A stretch of 64,000 bases of DNA from contig NZ_JBNMIU010000002.1 of the NCBI RefSeq assembly GCF_050873445.1, positions 1 through 64,000 on the forward strand. The letters are read 5' to 3'. Under the pieces are notes generated by a model, which saw only the letters and a program-made list of their open reading frames with translations, did not search any database and was not told the origin of the DNA. The position numbers and the translations under genes are program-made. Below are positions 1 through 8,700 of this stretch, in pieces. Each line of letters opens with the position of its first letter. The stretch's first letter is position 1. This stretch comes from Acidaminococcus sp050873445. GTDB lineage: Bacteria > Bacillota > Negativicutes > Acidaminococcales > Acidaminococcaceae.

Positions 1-5
1 AAATA

Positions 6-25
6 AGCCCCTCGAGTGAGGGGCT
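6..25. repeat. Perfect 8-bp hairpin at the window edge
   Basis: AGCCCCTC (6–13) and GAGGGGCT (18–25) form a perfect stem with a 4-nt loop. Just outside it CTGCC (24–28) can pair with GGCAG (79–83), and the palindrome GGCCTTAAGGCC (65–76) and the hairpin at 89–103 follow. Whether this is the 3' part of a structured RNA beginning outside the window or an intergenic repeat cannot be decided here. Confidence 0.4.
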
Positions 26-109
26 GCCAGGAAATGTAGTGCGGTTGGTAGCCTTTAAATCTAGGGCCTTAAGGCCGAGGCAGGTAACGCGGCTTATAGC
101 CGCAGAGCA

Positions 110-132
110 AACTACCCGTTATACGGGTAGTT
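110..132. terminator. Bidirectional terminator hairpin downstream of sbcC
   Basis: AACTACCCGT (110–119) and ACGGGTAGTT (123–132) form a perfect 10-bp stem with a TAT loop, flanked by short A and T runs. It lies 4 nt beyond the sbcC stop codon and so can end the minus-strand sbcDC transcript. It could also end any plus-strand RNA entering from the left edge. Confidence 0.65.
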
Positions 133-136
133 TTGA

Positions 137-2410
137 TTATACCCGAAACCTTGTGGTGCTTCCCTGGTTTGTGGGAATGATCTCCAGTTGAGCGGAAATC
201 CGTTCTTTTAATTCTGCCACGTGGGAGATGATGCCCACCAGGCGGCCGCCCTGCTGCAGTTCCAGCAGGGCACTGACGGCACTGTCCAGGGTCTCCGGAT
301 CCAGGGAACCGAATCCTTCGTCTACCAGGATGGTATCCAGATGCAGCCCGCCGGCATAGGATTCCAGCACGTCGGACAGGCCCAGGGCCAGGGAAAGAGA
401 GGTAAAGAAAATCTCTCCGCCGGACAGGGTAGTCACTGCCCGGGCCTGGCCGGTGAAGGCATCCATGATTTCCAGCCCCAGCCCCTGCTCCTTTCGGGCA
501 TCCACGATGCCGTGGCTGCGGTACAGGCTGTAGCGTCCCTGACTGATCTTGCTCAGCCGCAGGTTGGCAGTCTGGAGTACATCGTCCAGCACTGCCTGGA
601 GCACAAAGGATGAGAAGGTCAGCTTCTGCCCGTTGTTTCCCCTGGCAGTGTCTGCCAGGAGACCGATGGGACCGTAGGCTTTCTGGAGGCTTTCCAGTTC
701 CCGGCCCAGTTTGCCCAGTTGTTTCATGACATCTTTCTCCCGGCGCAGGGTCTCCTGCAGGGCGCCGGCCCGGGTGGCCAGTTCCCGGGCGGTGCTGCGG
801 GTCTCCCGGGCTGCCTCTTCCAGAGGCACCAGATCGGGCAGCTGCCGTCCGGCAATCTGGGTTTCCAGCAGCTGCAGCTCCCCGGCCAGGCTGCTTGCCT
901 GCTCCTGGTACTGCTGCACCTGCTTCTGCCACAGAGGTTTTTGGGCAAGAGCCTTGTGAGCGGCCAGAAAGGTATGCTGATCAGAGAAGGGGGAAGTGCC
1001 CAGAGCGGCCTTATAGGCATCCCGGTCCGCTTCGAAAGCCTGCTGGGCAGCAGCCCGGCTCTCTTCGGCGGTCCGGCAGGAACCGGCGGTCCGGTCGGCA
1101 GCCTGCTGGGCGGCTTCCAGGGCTTTTTGCTTCCGGTTCAGTTCTGCAATCTGGTTTTCCATATTCTGGGTCTTCCGGGCCAGCTCTTCCTGTTCTTTTT
1201 TCGTCTGGGTGGCAGGATGGGGATGATCCGGGGAGCCGCATACCGGACAGGGTTTTCCCGGCTTCAGGGCCTGGGCCAGGCGGACGGTTTCACCGGAAAC
1301 GGCAGTCATCCGGGCCAGCTGTTCCCGCACCCGGGCTGCCTGTTCCTGCAGGGCCTGGGTATGATCCTGGGTGGCGACGGCCAGCAATTGCTGCAGATGC
1401 TGACGGGAGACGGTTTCCTCTGAACGGGCTTTTGTCAGGATGCTTTCTGCCATATCCAGCTGTTTTTTTGCTTTCAGGGTGCGGTCGTAGATGGGATGGA
1501 GTTTCTGGGCTTCTTCCAGCCATTCGAGCTTCTTTTTCAGATCCTGGATGGCCGGCACTTGTGCGGTGAGAGCAGCCCGGCGTTTCTTACAGGTTTCCCG
1601 GCTCTGGAGCAGCTGGGACAGCTGCCGGGCCTGCTGCAGGGCTTCCTGGGCCGTATTGGCAGCCTGCTGGGCCTGCTGGACTTGGGCATCCAGGGCCTTG
1701 CTTTCGGCTGCTTCTGCCTGCAGCCGTTGTTCCAGATCCTCCGGCTTTTCTACTCTGGCATTTTCCAGCAGCAGGTCGTACCGGCTGCGGCAGTTATCGT
1801 ACTGCTTCTTCAGGGTTTTGGCACGGGCATCCAGGGCATCTTCCAGGGCGCTGTACTGGCCGGTCTTGAACAGGGTCTCCAGGATTCCCTTCCGTTCTTT
1901 GGAATCTGCCACCAGGAACCGGCGAAATTCGCCCTGGGGCAGGACCATCAGCTGGCGGAACTGCCGGGCCTGGAACCCCAGCAGGCTTTCCACCGCCCGA
2001 GTCACTGTGTTATTGGTGGTGCCCAGTATTTTCCGCTGTCCATCCGGCAGCAGTTCTACCAGGGAGGCCCCGGCGGGCACGGTGCGGGTGCCTTCGCCCC
2101 GCTGCTTGTTCAGCACCTGTTCCGGAGTCCGGGTCACTTCAAAAGTACGGTCCTGGTTGGTGAACTGGAATTTCACTTCCGTCTTCTGGCTGGGGGTGGC
2201 GTAGTCGCTGCGCAGGGAACGGTTGTCCCGCAGGTCTCCGCTGGGCGTACCATACAGGGCAAAGGTGATGGCGTCCAGGATGGTGGTCTTGCCGCTGCCT
2301 GTGGGGCCGGTAATCAGGAAGAACCGTTTGTCCCCCAGCTGGGTGAAATCGATGGTCTCCACGCCGGCGTAGGGACCGAAAGCCGTCATGGTCAGGATCT
2401 GGGGCCGCAT
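137..2410 (-). CDS. sbcC: Exonuclease SbcCD ATPase subunit SbcC
   Basis: SbcC is the Rad50-like SMC-type ATPase of the SbcCD nuclease, which opens DNA hairpins and trims double-strand-break ends. The 757-residue protein begins with the ABC N-half containing Walker A GPTGSGKT (35–42). It continues into long Gln/Ala/Glu-rich coiled coils with a CPVC zinc hook at about 388–391 between the two arms. It ends with the signature LSGGE and Walker B region LVDEGFGSLD. It is shorter than E. coli SbcC (about 1050 residues), so the coiled-coil arms must be shorter; that is usual in Firmicutes relatives. Its ATG overlaps the sbcD stop (ATGA at 2407–2410 read on the minus strand), indicating translational coupling. 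Confidence 0.95.
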   Translation of the reverse strand: MRPQILTMTAFGPYAGVETIDFTQLGDKRFFLITGPTGSGKTTILDAITFALYGTPSGDLRDNRSLRSDYATPSQKTEVKFQFTNQDRTFEVTRTPEQVLNKQRGEGTRTVPAGASLVELLPDGQRKILGTTNNTVTRAVESLLGFQARQFRQLMVLPQGEFRRFLVADSKERKGILETLFKTGQYSALEDALDARAKTLKKQYDNCRSRYDLLLENARVEKPEDLEQRLQAEAAESKALDAQVQQAQQAANTAQEALQQARQLSQLLQSRETCKKRRAALTAQVPAIQDLKKKLEWLEEAQKLHPIYDRTLKAKKQLDMAESILTKARSEETVSRQHLQQLLAVATQDHTQALQEQAARVREQLARMTAVSGETVRLAQALKPGKPCPVCGSPDHPHPATQTKKEQEELARKTQNMENQIAELNRKQKALEAAQQAADRTAGSCRTAEESRAAAQQAFEADRDAYKAALGTSPFSDQHTFLAAHKALAQKPLWQKQVQQYQEQASSLAGELQLLETQIAGRQLPDLVPLEEAARETRSTARELATRAGALQETLRREKDVMKQLGKLGRELESLQKAYGPIGLLADTARGNNGQKLTFSSFVLQAVLDDVLQTANLRLSKISQGRYSLYRSHGIVDARKEQGLGLEIMDAFTGQARAVTTLSGGEIFFTSLSLALGLSDVLESYAGGLHLDTILVDEGFGSLDPETLDSAVSALLELQQGGRLVGIISHVAELKERISAQLEIIPTNQGSTTRFRV

Positions 2411-3552
2411 CAGACATTCCTCCCTTCCGTATCTTCTTCGTTTACCACCTGGCGGAACAGTTTTTTCTCTTCATCGGTCATGTCCCGTCCCTGCACTTCC
2501 CGGAAAAAGGACTGGAACAGATCATCGGTGGAAAGACCTTTCCGCCGGGCTGTATCCTGCTCTTCCATTTCCCGGGGCTGCAGCCGTTCGTAGCCCAGCT
2601 GCAGGATCTGGGGATAGACCTGTTCCAGCCGGTGTTTGGCATCCAGTACCGGAGTCGGGTCCGTCAGGACAATCTGCAGGTAATCGGAGAGATGATCCGT
2701 GCGGGGGGCTTCCAGCAGATCCCGGAACGTACCTTTCAGCACCGCCAGTTCGTGGGGCGCTGTAAGGGGGATGGTTTCCACGGATACCTTTCCTTCCCCG
2801 TCCAGGTCCACGATGTGCACGGCTTTTTTCTGGCTGGCCTCTGCAAAGGAGTACTTCAGCAGGGAACCGCTGTAGCGCACGGTGGGACTGTTGTTCTGGC
2901 AGGCGTGGAGATGGCCCAGGGCTGTATAGTTGAAATCCTTGAAGCAGTCGATGCTCACGGTGGTGGCGCCGCCGGCCGCCAGGGGCCGTTCACTGTCCGG
3001 AGTTGTCCGGGCTCCGGTCAGGAACACGTGGGCCAGGGCCACCTTGCGGGCGCCTGCCGGAATCTGCTGCAGCATCTGTTCCACCTGCCACTGGAGGGCC
3101 GCTTCGTGTGTGGATTTCTTTTCCCCACTGAGTTCTGTGGCCGTCAGAGGTTCGCAGTAGGGCAGGGGGGCGAAGTAGACGGGGCCATATCCGTCCTCCA
3201 GCACGACGGGCGGCGTGTGGGCTGCCACCGGGCCTATGATATATAACTGCCGGGCAGCGAACAGGGTGCGGCCGAAATTCAGACGGTCCGGATTGTCGTG
3301 GTTGCCGGCAATGAGAATCACCGGAAGCTTCAGATCCACTACCAGCCGGCGCAGGGTTTCGTCCAGCAGGTTCACGGCTTCCGTGGGGGGTACAGCCCGG
3401 TCGTAGATATCCCCGGCCACCAATAGGGCATCCACCTTGTACTCCCGGGCCAGGGTGATGATCTGGTCCAGGGCGGCCCGCTGGTCCTCCAGAAGATGGA
3501 GACCATGGAAAATCCGTCCCAGGTGCCAGTCAGAAGTATGTAAGAATCGCAC
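2410..3552 (-). CDS. sbcD: Exonuclease SbcCD nuclease subunit SbcD
   Basis: SbcD is the Mre11-like Mn2+-dependent phosphodiesterase partner of SbcC. The 380-residue protein shows the metallophosphatase motifs in order: SDWH (7–10), AGDIYDR, AGNHDNPDR, an LAHVF histidine and LGHLH. The C-terminal part is the capping region. The start is GTG (3550–3552) with a GAGG ribosome site about 8 nt upstream; no better ATG exists before the first motif. It is the first gene of an sbcD-sbcC operon with a good promoter 40 nt upstream at 3592–3620. Confidence 0.94.
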   Translation of the reverse strand: MRFLHTSDWHLGRIFHGLHLLEDQRAALDQIITLAREYKVDALLVAGDIYDRAVPPTEAVNLLDETLRRLVVDLKLPVILIAGNHDNPDRLNFGRTLFAARQLYIIGPVAAHTPPVVLEDGYGPVYFAPLPYCEPLTATELSGEKKSTHEAALQWQVEQMLQQIPAGARKVALAHVFLTGARTTPDSERPLAAGGATTVSIDCFKDFNYTALGHLHACQNNSPTVRYSGSLLKYSFAEASQKKAVHIVDLDGEGKVSVETIPLTAPHELAVLKGTFRDLLEAPRTDHLSDYLQIVLTDPTPVLDAKHRLEQVYPQILQLGYERLQPREMEEQDTARRKGLSTDDLFQSFFREVQGRDMTDEEKKLFRQVVNEEDTEGRNV

Positions 3553-3591
3553 AGCAAAGCCTCGCTTTCGTAAGAATAGTCCGATGGGTAC

Positions 3592-3620
3592 ATCATACCA
3601 TGGACCGGGAGTGGGGACAA
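3592..3620 (-). promoter_or_regulatory. sigma-A-type promoter of sbcDC
   Basis: On the minus strand TTGTCC (3615–3620) is followed after exactly 17 nt by TATGAT (3592–3597). The three bases before the -10 are TGG, giving an extended -10. Confidence 0.7.
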
Positions 3621-3636
3621 TGGAACCGTTTGGTTA

Positions 3637-4191
3637 TCATTTTTTTGTGGCCTGGCTCATGAGCCGGATACTCTGCCAAAAATAATGGGAAACTTCAGCG
3701 GCAGTTTCTTTTTTGCCCCGTCGCAGCCAGGTGAAAATGGCGATTGGCAACGCATAGCTGAGAAAATCGATCAGGTATTCTTTTTCGATTTGATCTAAAT
3801 CTGCCGGGAAGTCGAAAACGGTGAGGACATCCTGAAAATAATGGCGGTGATTGCGGGCCAGCAGGGCCAGCTGGTCGTTTTGTGCAAGAATTTCCAGCAA
3901 TGCGGCATTTTTCATCATCAGCTGCATGAAAGCAAGCGGTATGATCTTTTTGGCCGGAGCCTTTGTAATTTCTGCTGACCAGGTTTTAAACAATTTTTCC
4001 ACCTGCCAGGTGACGACATCGAGAGGCGTATCGAAGAGCCGGTAAAACGTGCTGCGGCTGACGCCGGAAATACGTTGGATCTCGGCAATGGAAATTTCTG
4101 CCAGCGGTTTCTTTTCTGCCAGGTGTAAAACGCTCTCGGCAATCAGTTGGGCAGATCTTTGCGCCCGGATATCACAAGAAATATGATACAT
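3637..4191 (-). CDS. TetR-family transcriptional regulator
   Basis: This 184-residue protein has a TetR-type N-terminal helix-turn-helix (IAEIQRISGVSRSTFYRLF) followed by a helical ligand/dimer domain with a TetR_C-like pattern. The ATG at 4191 is chosen because AAAGGAG lies 5–6 nt upstream; an upstream TTG at 4212 in the same frame lacks such a site. The gene is divergent from the secreted hydrolase at 4318, and the 126-nt gap holds clear inverted repeats. It therefore probably represses that hydrolase and itself. The ligand cannot be predicted. Confidence 0.85.
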   Translation of the reverse strand: MYHISCDIRAQRSAQLIAESVLHLAEKKPLAEISIAEIQRISGVSRSTFYRLFDTPLDVVTWQVEKLFKTWSAEITKAPAKKIIPLAFMQLMMKNAALLEILAQNDQLALLARNHRHYFQDVLTVFDFPADLDQIEKEYLIDFLSYALPIAIFTWLRRGKKETAAEVSHYFWQSIRLMSQATKK

Positions 4192-4205
4192 TTTTTCTCC
4201 TTTAT

Positions 4206-4260
4206 GTAGCAAAACTTCTGATACACTTGTCTTACATCATATTTTTGCTACAATCGTAGC
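4206..4260. promoter_or_regulatory. Putative operator for the TetR regulator
   Basis: GCTAC-AATC-GTAGC at 4247–4260 is a palindrome. A second arm, GTAGCAAAA at 4206–4214, is an exact inverse of TTTTGCTAC at 4243–4251. Three half-sites of the same GTAGC/GCTAC word between divergent genes, one of which encodes a TetR protein, make this a strong operator candidate. Confidence 0.6.
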
Positions 4261-4317
4261 AGAAACAACGAAAAAAGCAAGTCTTGGCGATTGCTTCTGG
4301 AAAGGGATGGGAAGACA

Positions 4318-6252
4318 ATGTATTTGAAGAAAATGGCATTGACTGCTTCTGTGCTCTGTTCTCTGAGCATGTTTATGGTGGTGGGGAGTACCCAGGCATT
4401 CGATCCGGATGAAACAGTCCTTCCAACAAAGACGTATTCAGGTAAGGATTTCCCGGTTTATTACCGCAAGGCTCTGCCTGTTACGGCGACAAGGGTGCGT
4501 TATACAGGTTTTCATCCGGGGACCTCTGTATTGAAGGCGGGTACGGTGCGCTTTGACGGGGCCATGCCTTTGCCGGCAGATATACTGATGGAGAGGGATG
4601 TGCCCATCAAGCTGCGGGATGGTACGATCATTTACGCCGATGTCTTCCGTCCGGCTGATGGTGCAAAGCATCCGGCTCTCCTTTGCATCAGCCCTTACGG
4701 CAAGGAAGTCGGCGGACAGCATATCGACGATGTGCCGGGCCGTGTGGGTGTGCCGAAGGCGGCCACTTCCGGATTGGAACGTTTCGAAGGCGCCGATCCT
4801 GCGTACTGGGTATCAAAAGGGTATGCCGTCGTCAATCCGGATACGCGCGGTGCCTATGCTTCAGAGGGGAATATCAACTATTGGGGCCGTCAGTATGCCG
4901 AAGATGGGTATGATATCGTGGAGTGGATCGCCAAGCAGAAATGGTCTAATGAAAAAGTCGGAATGAGTGGCAATTCCTGGCTGGCCGTATCCCAGTGGTT
5001 CATTGCGGCGGAACAGCCCCCTCATCTGGCTGCCATCGCTCCCTGGGAAGGCTTTTCCGACCATTACCGTGAGGCCGGTACGCGCGGGGGCATTCCGGAG
5101 ACGGCCTTTACGGAACGCATTGCGGAAACGTTTGCAAGTGCGCATGGCCTGCTGGAAGATCAGCCGCGGATGATTGCCCAATACCCTTTCCTCAATGACT
5201 ACTGGATGGATAAACAGGCACGGTTAAGCCGCATCAAGATTCCGGCCTACGTGGTGGCCAGTTACACAAACCCTGTGCATACCCACGGCTCTTTTGCAGG
5301 GTTCCGTGAGATCGCTTCGAAGGATAAATGGCTGCGCGTACATCTGACACAGGAATGGAACGATTACTATAAGCCGGAGAATGTGGCAGATCTTACGAAG
5401 TTCTTTGACCATTATCTTAAGGGGGAGAAGAACGGCTGGGAGAAAACACCGAAAGTCCGTCTTTCAGTCTATGAGATGGAAGGTCACGATGTCATCAATC
5501 GTCCGGAGAAAGAATTCCCGCTGGCACGGACGCAGTACAAACGGCTGTATCTGGATGCCGCCCATGATACGCTGCAGCTGCAGAAACCAGCAGCTGCCAG
5601 GTTGAGTTACGATAGTGAAGGAGCAAAGCCGGAAGCAGTCTTCACCTACAAATTTGACAAAGACACCGAGCTGACCGGCTATATGAAACTGCATCTCTGG
5701 GCCGCGGCAGCCGATAACGACGATATGGATCTGAAAGTCAAAGTGGAGAAAATCGCAGCTGACGGTACCCCGCTCAATCAGAATGCATTTGGCAGTGTTG
5801 CAGCCACTGGACAGCTTCGGGCCTCCTGTCGTGCCCTGGATCCGAAGAAATCGACGGAAGCAGAACCCTTTCTGCTGGGTACTGGAGAACAGAAACTCCA
5901 GAAAGGGCAGATTGTGCCGTTGGATATCGGTATCTGGCCCATGGGCATAATCTATCATAAAGGGGAATCCCTGCGTCTGACCGTGGGAGCGTACCGGCAG
6001 GAAAAAGCAGATGTGCCGCCTTTTGGGAGTACAAAAATTGCAGTGCCGACGGAGTCCTACACCTATCCGGCCGGCAGTACCGTCAAGAAAGAAGTCCTTG
6101 GCGGGGACTGCAGCGAGGCTGCGGATCCTGCACAGGTCGTCAAACCTGTACCGACCCACAACAAAGGCAGACATGTCCTCTATACGGGTGGCGAATATGA
6201 CAGCTACCTGCTGGTGCCGGTGGTCTCTGCCAAGGAAAAGGAAGCAAAATAA
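4318..6252 (+). CDS. Secreted CocE/NonD-family (X-Pro dipeptidyl-peptidase-like) hydrolase
   Basis: This 644-residue alpha/beta hydrolase belongs to the CocE/NonD group, which cleaves acyl esters or amide bonds. It starts with a signal peptide (basic MYLKK, hydrophobic core, cleavage after STQA near residue 28). The S15 peptidase-type catalytic domain follows, with nucleophile Ser220 in GNSWLAVSQW. The C-terminal jelly-roll (PepX_C type) covers roughly residues 400–640. ATG 4318 is preferred over an in-frame TTG at 4291 because it follows a GA-rich ribosome site and starts exactly at the signal peptide. It is monocistronic, followed by terminator 6383–6423, and faces the TetR gene, which likely controls it. 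The true substrate is unknown. Confidence 0.85.
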   Translation: MYLKKMALTASVLCSLSMFMVVGSTQAFDPDETVLPTKTYSGKDFPVYYRKALPVTATRVRYTGFHPGTSVLKAGTVRFDGAMPLPADILMERDVPIKLRDGTIIYADVFRPADGAKHPALLCISPYGKEVGGQHIDDVPGRVGVPKAATSGLERFEGADPAYWVSKGYAVVNPDTRGAYASEGNINYWGRQYAEDGYDIVEWIAKQKWSNEKVGMSGNSWLAVSQWFIAAEQPPHLAAIAPWEGFSDHYREAGTRGGIPETAFTERIAETFASAHGLLEDQPRMIAQYPFLNDYWMDKQARLSRIKIPAYVVASYTNPVHTHGSFAGFREIASKDKWLRVHLTQEWNDYYKPENVADLTKFFDHYLKGEKNGWEKTPKVRLSVYEMEGHDVINRPEKEFPLARTQYKRLYLDAAHDTLQLQKPAAARLSYDSEGAKPEAVFTYKFDKDTELTGYMKLHLWAAAADNDDMDLKVKVEKIAADGTPLNQNAFGSVAATGQLRASCRALDPKKSTEAEPFLLGTGEQKLQKGQIVPLDIGIWPMGIIYHKGESLRLTVGAYRQEKADVPPFGSTKIAVPTESYTYPAGSTVKKEVLGGDCSEAADPAQVVKPVPTHNKGRHVLYTGGEYDSYLLVPVVSAKEKEAK

Positions 6253-6351
6253 AATCACAGAAAGCAAATGACTAGTTGTGCCCACAGTGTACGATTGAAA
6301 GAGAATAGAATCGCAGGGCCTGCCTGTACGCAGCTTGTCGGTTTTTGTAAA

Positions 6352-6382
6352 GGGGCTGTGAAATAATGGCCCCATGAACACG
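6352..6382 (-). repeat. 31-nt intergenic repeat, copy 1 (inverted relative to copy 2)
   Basis: Read on the minus strand, this stretch contains the core CATGGGGCCATTATT followed by YCACAGCC. It matches 14429–14459 on the plus strand at about 27 of 31 positions. Both copies sit directly next to a terminator in front of a gene. Confidence 0.6.
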
Positions 6383-6423
6383 AAAAAGGGGGTGTGAAAA
6401 AGTATTTTTCACACCCCCTTTTT
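6383..6423. terminator. Rho-independent terminator after the CocE-like gene
   Basis: A perfect 19-bp stem (6383–6401 with 6405–6423) with a GTA loop; the arms run A5-G5-TGTG-A5 and T5-CACA-C5-T5. It terminates the hydrolase transcript, and its 3' arm also supplies the probable -35 of the next promoter. Confidence 0.85.
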
Positions 6424-6433
6424 CGTGTATAAT
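6406..6433 (+). promoter_or_regulatory. Promoter of the M48 protease gene, overlapping the terminator
   Basis: TATAAT lies at 6428–6433. TTTTCA at 6406–6411, inside the terminator's 3' arm, is the best -35 with 16-nt spacing. The start codon is 30 nt downstream. Confidence 0.5.
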
Positions 6434-6463
6434 AGCAACGTACGACTCAGGAGGAATCTGCCT

Positions 6464-7585
6464 ATGCTGAAAATACTGTTTGCACTTCTGCTCTGTATGG
6501 CTTCCCTGCTGCCGCTTCCCAAAGCGGAAGCGGGCATGATCAGCCAGAAACAGGAAATCGAAATGGGTCAGGAGGTGGCCAGGCAGCTGGAGAACCAGTA
6601 TGGCCTGGTCCAGGACGACGAAATCCAGGCCCGAGTGGACCGGATCGGCCATAAGCTTCTGGAACACGGAACCCGTCCCGGTTTGACCTACACCTTCAAG
6701 GTGCTGAATACCCCGGATGTGAACGCCCTGGCCTGTCCGGGCGGTTTCATTTATGTGTATAAGGGACTTTTGGACTATATGACCAGCGACGATGAGGTGG
6801 CAGCTGTGCTGGGCCACGAAATCGGCCATATTGAAAAGCGTCACACGGTACACCAGATGGAAAAGCAGATGGCCCTGTCCCTGCTCACCCTGCTGGCCGG
6901 GGTGGCCTCCGGGGATCCGGGGGCCGGTTTTGCCCTGTCCACCGTTACCAGCCAGGCCCTGATGGCCGGTTACAGCCGGGCGGATGAAGGACAGGCCGAC
7001 AAGGAGGGGTTCCGCCTGTCCATCCTGGCCGGGTACAATCCCTATGCTTCCTATGTGACCATGTCCAAACTGGAGGATATGAGCAAGGACATGGGGGATG
7101 CTGCCGGCGGCCTGTTCGCTTCCCACCCGGATCCGGGTCTGCGGATGGTCCGGGCTCTGAAATGGACGGAACCTTTCCATATCCCGGAAACAGTCACTGT
7201 GGACAAGGACGGACCGGCCACAGCAAAGCTGGGTACCTGGTCCTTCACCTTTACGGAAACCGCCGGTTATGACAAGCCGGAATACCGGGCCCGGATGCTG
7301 GTCGGGGGTCTGTATCTGGCACAGAAACGGGGAAATCTGGATGAATCTCATTTCATGACCGTGGATGGGGACAACTGGACTGATGTATATTATGAGGATA
7401 TCCACCTGCTCCGGGTCTATCCTCAGGATAACCAGGAAGGCGGAACTACCGGCGACCTGGCTCTGAAAATCGCCGGAAAACTCCAGGAATGGGCGAAAAT
7501 CGCCAGGACCATGCCTGTTCCGCAGGTTGATCCAGCGGCTGCTATCCAGCAGGCCACCAAAGAGAAAGGAAAGAAAACAGCATGA
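6464..7585 (+). CDS. Secreted M48-family zinc metalloprotease
   Basis: This 373-residue protein begins with a signal peptide (MLKILFALLLCMASLLPLP, cleavage near KAEA), so it acts outside the cytoplasmic membrane. The catalytic domain holds HEIGH (118–122), the zinc/catalytic motif of M48 peptidases, and a downstream ADEGQADKEG glutamate that fits the third zinc ligand. It resembles periplasmic BepA/YfgC and Loi-type quality-control proteases, but no TPR region is evident; the C-terminal 150 residues are family-specific. ATG 6464 follows AGGAGG with about 9-nt spacing. Its TGA overlaps the next start (ATGA at 7582), coupling it to the FkbM gene. Confidence 0.88.
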   Translation: MLKILFALLLCMASLLPLPKAEAGMISQKQEIEMGQEVARQLENQYGLVQDDEIQARVDRIGHKLLEHGTRPGLTYTFKVLNTPDVNALACPGGFIYVYKGLLDYMTSDDEVAAVLGHEIGHIEKRHTVHQMEKQMALSLLTLLAGVASGDPGAGFALSTVTSQALMAGYSRADEGQADKEGFRLSILAGYNPYASYVTMSKLEDMSKDMGDAAGGLFASHPDPGLRMVRALKWTEPFHIPETVTVDKDGPATAKLGTWSFTFTETAGYDKPEYRARMLVGGLYLAQKRGNLDESHFMTVDGDNWTDVYYEDIHLLRVYPQDNQEGGTTGDLALKIAGKLQEWAKIARTMPVPQVDPAAAIQQATKEKGKKTA

Positions 7586-8664
7586 ACTGGCTCGATTCGA
7601 TCTTACAGCAGCCTTACTTCTGGGAGTATTTATCCCATGTGTCAAAACCCATTGTCCTGTACGGTATGGGCAATGGTGCTGACGCCATCCTGGACCGATG
7701 TGCGGCCCTGGACATTCCGGTGGCAGGGGTCTTTGCCAGTGATGAATTCGTCCGGGGCCAGCAGTTCCGGGGCTATCAGGTCCTCACCTACAAACAGGCC
7801 AAAGCCCAATGGGGGGATTTTGTGCTCCTGATTGCCTTTGCCAGTGAACGGCCCGAGATCCTGCGCCGGTTCTTCCATCTGGCAGAGCAGCAGGAAACCT
7901 ATGCCCCCCATCTGCCTCTTTTCGGGGACACTACTGTAGTGACGCCCCAGTGGCTGCGGGAAAACCGGAATGTGCTGGAGCGGGTGCACGCCAATCTGGC
8001 GGATGATACCAGCCGGCAGGTGATGGAGGACATCCTTTCCTATAAACTCACCGGGAAGCTGGAGTATCTGTCCCGGGTCACCTGCCGGCAGGATGACCTG
8101 GCTATTCTGTTTACCTTCGGGGAAGAGGAATCCTATGCGGATCTGGGAGCCTATAATGGGGATACCCTGCGGGAATTCCTGGAACTGACCGGAGGCCATT
8201 ATGACCATCTGTATGCAGTGGAGCCGGATCCCAAGAATTTCCATAAACTCCAGGCCTATGTGGAGAAGGAACAGCTGGGGCGCTGCACTCTGGTACCCGA
8301 AGGCATCTGGGCTCAGCCGGCGCAGCTGCCCTTTGCGGCCAAAGGGGGACGGATGTCTTCTCTGGAGGAAGGCGGGAAAAAAGTGGTACCCGTGCCTGTG
8401 ACCAGCCTGGATGCCCTGGTGGGGGACCATGGGCTGACCTATGTAAAAATGGACGTGGAAGGGGTGGAAAAGGAAGCACTGGCCGGGGGCGAAAGGGTCA
8501 TCACCCGCTGTGCTCCCAAGATGCTGCTGGCAGGCTATCACCACGATGACGATTTGTGGGAGATCCCCCTGGAACTTTGGTCCCTGCGGCCGGATTACCG
8601 GATCTACCTGCGCCGGCACCCCTATGTACCCTGCTGGGAGATCAATTTTTTTGTCACCCTGTAA
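7582..8664 (+). CDS. FkbM-family SAM-dependent methyltransferase with N-terminal Rossmann-like domain
   Basis: The C-terminal half of this 360-residue protein is an FkbM-type methyltransferase. It has the SAM motif YADLGAYNGDT (from residue 185), the acidic loop AVEPDP, and the late FkbM motif VKMDVEGVEKEAL. Residues 1–130 form a separate module with a GMGNGADAI-like nucleotide-binding loop, as seen in sugar- or lipid-modifying FkbM fusions. FkbM enzymes O-methylate sugars or small molecules; the substrate here is unknown. Translation is coupled to the upstream protease by a 4-nt ATGA overlap, so a shared envelope role is possible but unproven. Confidence 0.8.
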   Translation: MNWLDSILQQPYFWEYLSHVSKPIVLYGMGNGADAILDRCAALDIPVAGVFASDEFVRGQQFRGYQVLTYKQAKAQWGDFVLLIAFASERPEILRRFFHLAEQQETYAPHLPLFGDTTVVTPQWLRENRNVLERVHANLADDTSRQVMEDILSYKLTGKLEYLSRVTCRQDDLAILFTFGEEESYADLGAYNGDTLREFLELTGGHYDHLYAVEPDPKNFHKLQAYVEKEQLGRCTLVPEGIWAQPAQLPFAAKGGRMSSLEEGGKKVVPVPVTSLDALVGDHGLTYVKMDVEGVEKEALAGGERVITRCAPKMLLAGYHHDDDLWEIPLELWSLRPDYRIYLRRHPYVPCWEINFFVTL

Positions 8665-8700
8665 GGAAACAGAAATAGATTTACAAAAATATAGTTTTCG

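Noticed and set aside
4291..4317. TTG start nine codons upstream of the CocE-like gene
   Set aside because: It would put charged residues before the signal peptide and has no ribosome site, and it lies next to the operator.
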